Shown here piece by piece: positions 12,226 to 15,894 of a DNA stretch of 15,894 nucleotides. Each line of letters starts with the position of its first letter. Position 1 is the stretch's first letter. The stretch covers positions 1-15,894 of the forward strand of contig CAAGGJ010000060.1 of the NCBI GenBank assembly GCA_900769345.1, written 5' to 3'. A program made the position numbers and the translations under genes. The DNA comes from Bacteroidales bacterium (GTDB lineage: Bacteria > Bacteroidota > Bacteroidia > Bacteroidales > Muribaculaceae). The notes beneath the pieces are model-generated. The model was not told the origin of the DNA. It saw nothing but the letters and a program-made list of their open reading frames with translations, and ran no database searches.

Positions 12226-14634
12226 ATGATTAAGAAAATAGCATTCTCACTCATTGCTCTTCTAAGCATAATCACAGCCTCGGCTCAGAGCGGAAGTTGG
12301 AAAATCCACCCCGTGTTTGGTGCAACTCCAACCAATGCCATCGACGTAGGCGACCGAATCTACTATCTCGTGTCGAACAACCTGTTCTGCTACGATAAGG
12401 AAACATCGGAAAACATCATGTACGACAAGAGTAACTACCTCAACGACACCCAGATATCTAACGTATACTACAACTACGACAAAAAATATCTGGTGGTGGC
12501 TTACTCTAATTCCGATATCGACATCATTCTCGAAAACGGCAGAGTGAAAAACATCCCCGACATTACAAATTCACTTATGCCATCGATGAAAACCATCAAT
12601 CATGTAACATTCAGCGGCAATCGCATATATGTGGCTACCGCATTCGGTTATGTAGTTATCGATGACGAGAGATTTGAGATAGCCGAATCGCGAATCTATA
12701 ACACAAGCATCACCTCGGCTGCCGTTTGTGGCAACTACCTATTGCTCAGCTCTGCCAATGGCACCTACATAGGCCTCGCCTCTAAAGCTCACAGTACACT
12801 CGACTCGTTTGTGCTCTATGCCAATGAGAAAAAGTGTAAATTCCTACCCATAACCGACAAACGATTCCTCACCTATGGCACCAATGCCATAATCTACGAC
12901 ATCGCCACCGATGCCGACGGTAATCCTACAGGTTTGACTTGGGTGAAAACTATTGGCGACACCGCCCCATCGTCAGTGCAACCCGTTAAGAGACTCGACG
13001 CCACTATGGTGCTCTACTCTGCCACACCACAATACTACACAATAGATGCCACAGGCACAGCATCAGCTGCCATTGCGCTTCCATCTGCTGTAAAGAGCGA
13101 ATTGCTCACATCGCAAGAGACAGACAAGGGCTTATGGTGGGCAGTAGGTTCCAACGGCATCCACAAAGTAGCTATCGACGGCACCACCGCCACCACCGAA
13201 GTCGATTATAAGAAGATTAATGCCTCGACGGTAAAAAGAGTGGTTAACTTAGTCTACAATACCGAACTCGATTACCTCATGGCATCAGATGCCGGCAAGC
13301 ATCCCGTAGCCGGGGATAAAAATCTTCCGGACAAAGTCACATTAAACATCCTTAAAGGTTCGAAATGGGAACAAAAAGATCCGGTAGTTTCTCGCATAAC
13401 AAGCCCTTCAACAAATTATCTTAATAACTCGTATGCGCCACTAATCGATCCTAATGACCCTAACACATTCTACATTGGAACACTTTCTGACGGAATATAT
13501 AAGATTACAAATTTTGAGCAAGCTGCATATTGGCACTATGACCCAAATGCCACTTCTACAGATACCGGCAATAGTGCATTGACTAAATCAACCGGACCTT
13601 GTAACGTAAATGCATACCAATTCGACAAAGCAGGAAATCTTTGGATGGTTCAAGCAGAGTGTCCAACTCCGCTTAAAGTGCTAAAGAAGGACCGACTTAA
13701 TGGTGGAGAGCCGGCTATCGATGATTGGATTATCCCGGATTTGGATTTGAGTATCTGTACTCCTACATGGAGACAAACTTTTCTGATTACCAAGAAATCA
13801 GATATAAAGGTATATTGTAATGGCGGTTGGACATCTTACACATTCTTCATTGATGACAATGGAGACCCGAGTAGTAACAATATCAAGTATAAACTATATC
13901 ATAGGACTAACTTATACGACCAAGATAACAATATCTATGATTGGACCCACACCAAATGCATGGTAGAGGATTTAAATGGCAAAGTATGGATTGCCGGCTC
14001 CAATGGTGTAATTGAGTTAGACCCCCAAAAAGCATTTAACGATGACTTCCGAGCCTACCGCCCGAAAGTACCTCGCAACGACGGCACAAACAACGCCGAC
14101 TACCTTCTCGATGGTGTTCCCACTAATTGCATCGCCGTCGACGACCTAAATCGCAAATGGATTGGAACCAATGCCAATGGTGTATTCTTGGTAAGTCCCG
14201 ACGGAACAGAAATCATAGAACAGCTCAACACATCTAATAGCGTATTGCCTACCGATCAGATTTTGTCGATATGCTGCAAGCCAAACAGCAACACCGTCTA
14301 CATCGGAACCTCTAACGGAGTACTTGAGTACGAAACCTCATCGGTTACTCCGGCTCCGTCATACGACGATGTTCTCGTGTACCCTAATCCTGTGCGTCCT
14401 GAATACACCGGAGTCATTACCATCAAGGGGCTTATGGCTAATTCACTCATAAAGATTTCTGATGCTTCAGGCAATGTGATTACATCACTTCAAGCCACAG
14501 CAGGCACTGCCATTTGGGATGGGCTCAACGCATCGGGCGAAAGGGTGAAGAGCGGCGTATATTATGTGCTCGCTTCCGAAAACGAAGACGAAACAAGCAG
14601 CGCAATCGTTGCCAAATTCCTCGTTATTCGATAA
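12226..14634 (+). CDS. porZ: PorZ-like type IX secretion system beta-propeller protein
   Basis: An 802-residue exported protein. A signal peptide (1-20, MIKKIAFSLIALLSIITASA) is followed by two beta-propeller regions (about 22-330 and 330-710). Repeat blades include NTFYIGTLSDGIYKIT, GNLWMVQAE, GKVWIAGSNGVIELD, RKWIGTNANGVFLVSPDG and NTVYIGTSNGVLEYE. Residues 717-802 are a type A C-terminal sorting domain (VYPNPVRPEYTGVITIKG, WDGLNASGERVKSGVYYVL, AKFLVIR). This is the three-part architecture of PorZ of Porphyromonas gingivalis (776 residues), part of the outer-surface attachment complex that delivers anionic LPS to the PorU sortase. Automatic annotation often calls such proteins two-component regulator propeller proteins, but no kinase part is present. 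The first and last thirds are about 50% GC and the middle (13320-14040) about 36%. A strong terminator follows. The assignment rests on architecture, not alignment. Confidence 0.78.
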   Translation: MIKKIAFSLIALLSIITASAQSGSWKIHPVFGATPTNAIDVGDRIYYLVSNNLFCYDKETSENIMYDKSNYLNDTQISNVYYNYDKKYLVVAYSNSDIDIILENGRVKNIPDITNSLMPSMKTINHVTFSGNRIYVATAFGYVVIDDERFEIAESRIYNTSITSAAVCGNYLLLSSANGTYIGLASKAHSTLDSFVLYANEKKCKFLPITDKRFLTYGTNAIIYDIATDADGNPTGLTWVKTIGDTAPSSVQPVKRLDATMVLYSATPQYYTIDATGTASAAIALPSAVKSELLTSQETDKGLWWAVGSNGIHKVAIDGTTATTEVDYKKINASTVKRVVNLVYNTELDYLMASDAGKHPVAGDKNLPDKVTLNILKGSKWEQKDPVVSRITSPSTNYLNNSYAPLIDPNDPNTFYIGTLSDGIYKITNFEQAAYWHYDPNATSTDTGNSALTKSTGPCNVNAYQFDKAGNLWMVQAECPTPLKVLKKDRLNGGEPAIDDWIIPDLDLSICTPTWRQTFLITKKSDIKVYCNGGWTSYTFFIDDNGDPSSNNIKYKLYHRTNLYDQDNNIYDWTHTKCMVEDLNGKVWIAGSNGVIELDPQKAFNDDFRAYRPKVPRNDGTNNADYLLDGVPTNCIAVDDLNRKWIGTNANGVFLVSPDGTEIIEQLNTSNSVLPTDQILSICCKPNSNTVYIGTSNGVLEYETSSVTPAPSYDDVLVYPNPVRPEYTGVITIKGLMANSLIKISDASGNVITSLQATAGTAIWDGLNASGERVKSGVYYVLASENEDETSSAIVAKFLVIR

Positions 14635-14653
14635 TATTAATTAACTCACATAT

Positions 14654-14702
14654 AAAATAATTCCATTCTAATCCTCATTGCGCATTAGAGTGGAATTATT
14701 TT
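14654..14702. terminator. Strong intrinsic terminator after the PorZ-like gene
   Basis: The left arm 14654-14672 pairs with 14684-14702 over 19 bp with a single G-U pair around an 11-nt loop. The stem begins AAAATAATTCCA and ends TGGAATTATTTT, so each side supplies its own A/T tail and it can act in both directions. It starts 20 bp after the stop codon at 14634. Confidence 0.85.
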
Positions 14703-14729
14703 ACCACAAACACTTATAACAGAAACTTA

Positions 14730-15764
14730 ATGGCTGAAAAAGAAAGAATAAGTTATTTCGACACTATGAAGGGCATTGCCATTATCTTGGTGATCGTACA
14801 CCACGCACTTGGCTACAACGGCACTACAATCGAACTAATGCTCGAAAGCCTACGCATGCCCATTTTTATTTTCGTGGCCGGAATATTCCTCTCTTTTAGA
14901 CGTGGATTCAAGATTCTCACCATAAAAAAGATAAATCGCTACATACTCCCTCTAATTCTATTCAGCGTGTTATATGCAATTATCCACGACTTATTTTTAG
15001 CAAACATCACTTTTACACACATAAAAACCAGAATATACAACTATTGCATCAACCTAAGCTTAAGTAATGCCAATGAACCGCTTTGGTTCCTAAAGATGCT
15101 TTTCTTCCTTTGTATCATCACCTATTGCATCGAAAAAGCACTACCACTAAAATCTCGCATCCTTAAGCTATCGATAGTGATTGCTGTTTCTACTGCATTT
15201 GCCTACTTAGTACTATATTTCAACCCCCGACTCCACTGCGGACCGCTCTCAATCAAAGTATTCAATTCGCAGATTCCATCGGCGATGTATATGCTTCCTA
15301 TATACTATTTTGCATATCTCTATAAAGACTTTTTCTTAAATCCTCCTTCGAAGAAGCTCATTCTCTTTGCCTTACCTGTGGCACTTATCGTGTGGTATTT
15401 ATGTGCAAAAGGGCCCATCCTTTATTACCTTGCCTACTCCAATTTGCCATATCCATTATTGCTCTTGGCACAGGTTTCTTCCGTATATTGTTGCTTCGCT
15501 GTAGCATACGCATTGGGTAGAATACCCATTGTGTCATATCTCGGTCAATACTCTTTAGTAATCCTTGGCACACATTCAATTGTTCAAATACTCCTTGTGT
15601 ATGTTCTTAACATAGAAAGCAAGATAATAGTTATGCTGGTTATGTTGCTCTCTGCTCCAGCACTAATATACATCTTCACTCGCTATCTCCCCCACTTTAC
15701 CGCCCAGAAAGATCTAATAAAAGTGACTGACGACGGAAAAATTCGCATTTCTTTTCGAGAATAG
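14730..15764 (+). CDS. Acyltransferase-3 family membrane protein (AT-rich)
   Basis: A 344-residue polytopic protein. It opens RISYFDTMKGIAIILVIVHHALGYNG, the acyltransferase-3 signature with two adjacent histidines, and continues with MPIFIFVAGIFLSF and about ten helices to residue 320, then a short charged tail. It probably transfers acyl groups to an extracytoplasmic sugar; the acceptor is unknown. It belongs to the Fuc4NAc/opacity-type branch of the family by general look (FDTMKGI opening), unlike the operon acyltransferase at 10462-11487. Its composition is clearly more AT-rich than purD or pdxB, suggesting later acquisition. Only 27 bp separate it from the terminator stem-loop, leaving little room for a promoter of its own. 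A transposase remnant lies just downstream. Confidence 0.87.
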   Translation: MAEKERISYFDTMKGIAIILVIVHHALGYNGTTIELMLESLRMPIFIFVAGIFLSFRRGFKILTIKKINRYILPLILFSVLYAIIHDLFLANITFTHIKTRIYNYCINLSLSNANEPLWFLKMLFFLCIITYCIEKALPLKSRILKLSIVIAVSTAFAYLVLYFNPRLHCGPLSIKVFNSQIPSAMYMLPIYYFAYLYKDFFLNPPSKKLILFALPVALIVWYLCAKGPILYYLAYSNLPYPLLLLAQVSSVYCCFAVAYALGRIPIVSYLGQYSLVILGTHSIVQILLVYVLNIESKIIVMLVMLLSAPALIYIFTRYLPHFTAQKDLIKVTDDGKIRISFRE

Positions 15765-15794
15765 AATAATCCGATACATAACACGATATTTAAC

Positions 15795-15894
15795 GTGAGT
15801 TCGACGAAAATAACTAAAAGATAGTGAGTTGGTTATCGATTTCTCGTTCCAGCTGAAGCATTGGTTTCTTTGGGAAAAAGCAATAGGCTACGAG
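15795..15894 (-). mobile_element. End of an insertion sequence, probably IS982 family (cut by the right edge)
   Basis: A minus-strand transposase tail ends at 15814, and the bases just outside it, GTGAGTTCGACGAAAA (15795-15810), have the position expected of a terminal inverted repeat. IS982 elements end within about 20-30 bp of the transposase stop codon. The matching far end and target duplication are outside the window, so the exact boundary is inferred. Confidence 0.5.
15814..15894 (-). CDS. Transposase C-terminus, IS982-like (partial)
   Basis: The last 26 codons and the TAG stop of a minus-strand gene that enters from the right edge. The readable end is AYCFFPKKPMLQ followed by LEREIDNQLTIF. 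The pattern AY-x-F-x-PKKP followed by a short linker and a QL-x-x-F end is what I recall from IS982-family DDE transposases of Bacteroidales. The call rests on this short tail and memory of the family. There is no stop in the frame up to the edge, and the tail reads sensibly as protein, which supports coding. Confidence 0.58.
   Translation of the reverse strand, partial: LVAYCFFPKKPMLQLEREIDNQLTIF

Overview
The window looks like chromosomal DNA of a Bacteroidales bacterium (gut-type, possibly Muribaculaceae or a relative; the family is inference). The reasons are: A-rich leaders without clear Shine-Dalgarno sites; upstream boxes of the Bacteroidetes sigma-factor type (TTTG, about 19 bp, TAnnTTTG); and a typical gene set, namely a DUF2723/GT117 membrane protein, a GIN-domain (DUF2807) protein, a THUMP-type RNA methyltransferase, a PorZ-like type IX secretion protein and an IS982-like transposase tail.

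Layout. Positions 1-1528 (minus) hold the N-terminal half of a multi-pass DUF2723 protein that runs off the left edge; it has a near-perfect promoter. Positions 1529-2386 hold no gene. They contain a nested inverted-repeat structure: a 23-bp perfect inverted repeat brackets two oppositely oriented copies of a palindromic unit. A secreted GIN-domain protein (2387-3013, plus) converges on an N-formylglutamate amidohydrolase-like gene (3136-3837, minus). Positions 3838-4305 are non-coding. They hold a 15-bp perfect stem-loop followed by a T run, and the promoter of the next group.

Positions 4306-9388 (plus) are a housekeeping run: a 23S rRNA methyltransferase-like gene with a long charged tail, purD (purine synthesis), a polytopic membrane protein and pdxB (vitamin B6 synthesis). 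The last three are tightly spaced and probably co-transcribed. On the minus strand, an acyltransferase-3 gene (11487 to 10462) and an EamA-type transporter (10433 to 9513) form a likely operon that converges on pdxB. Divergent from them are a small membrane-anchored protein of unknown function (11644-12114) and a large PorZ-like beta-propeller protein with a type IX sorting domain (12226-14634), closed by a strong terminator. A second, AT-rich acyltransferase-3 gene (14730-15764) follows. The right edge carries the C-terminal end of a minus-strand transposase, probably of an IS982-family insertion sequence.

Themes. The right third is about the cell surface: two membrane acyltransferases of the kind that decorate glycans flank a PorZ-like protein, which in known systems works at the outer surface with anionic LPS. 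No defence system, CRISPR array, rRNA or tRNA was seen. The least explained items are the nested repeat at 1724-2195, the orphan stem-loop at 4069-4118, the disordered tail of the methyltransferase, and a base-composition mosaic inside the PorZ-like gene.
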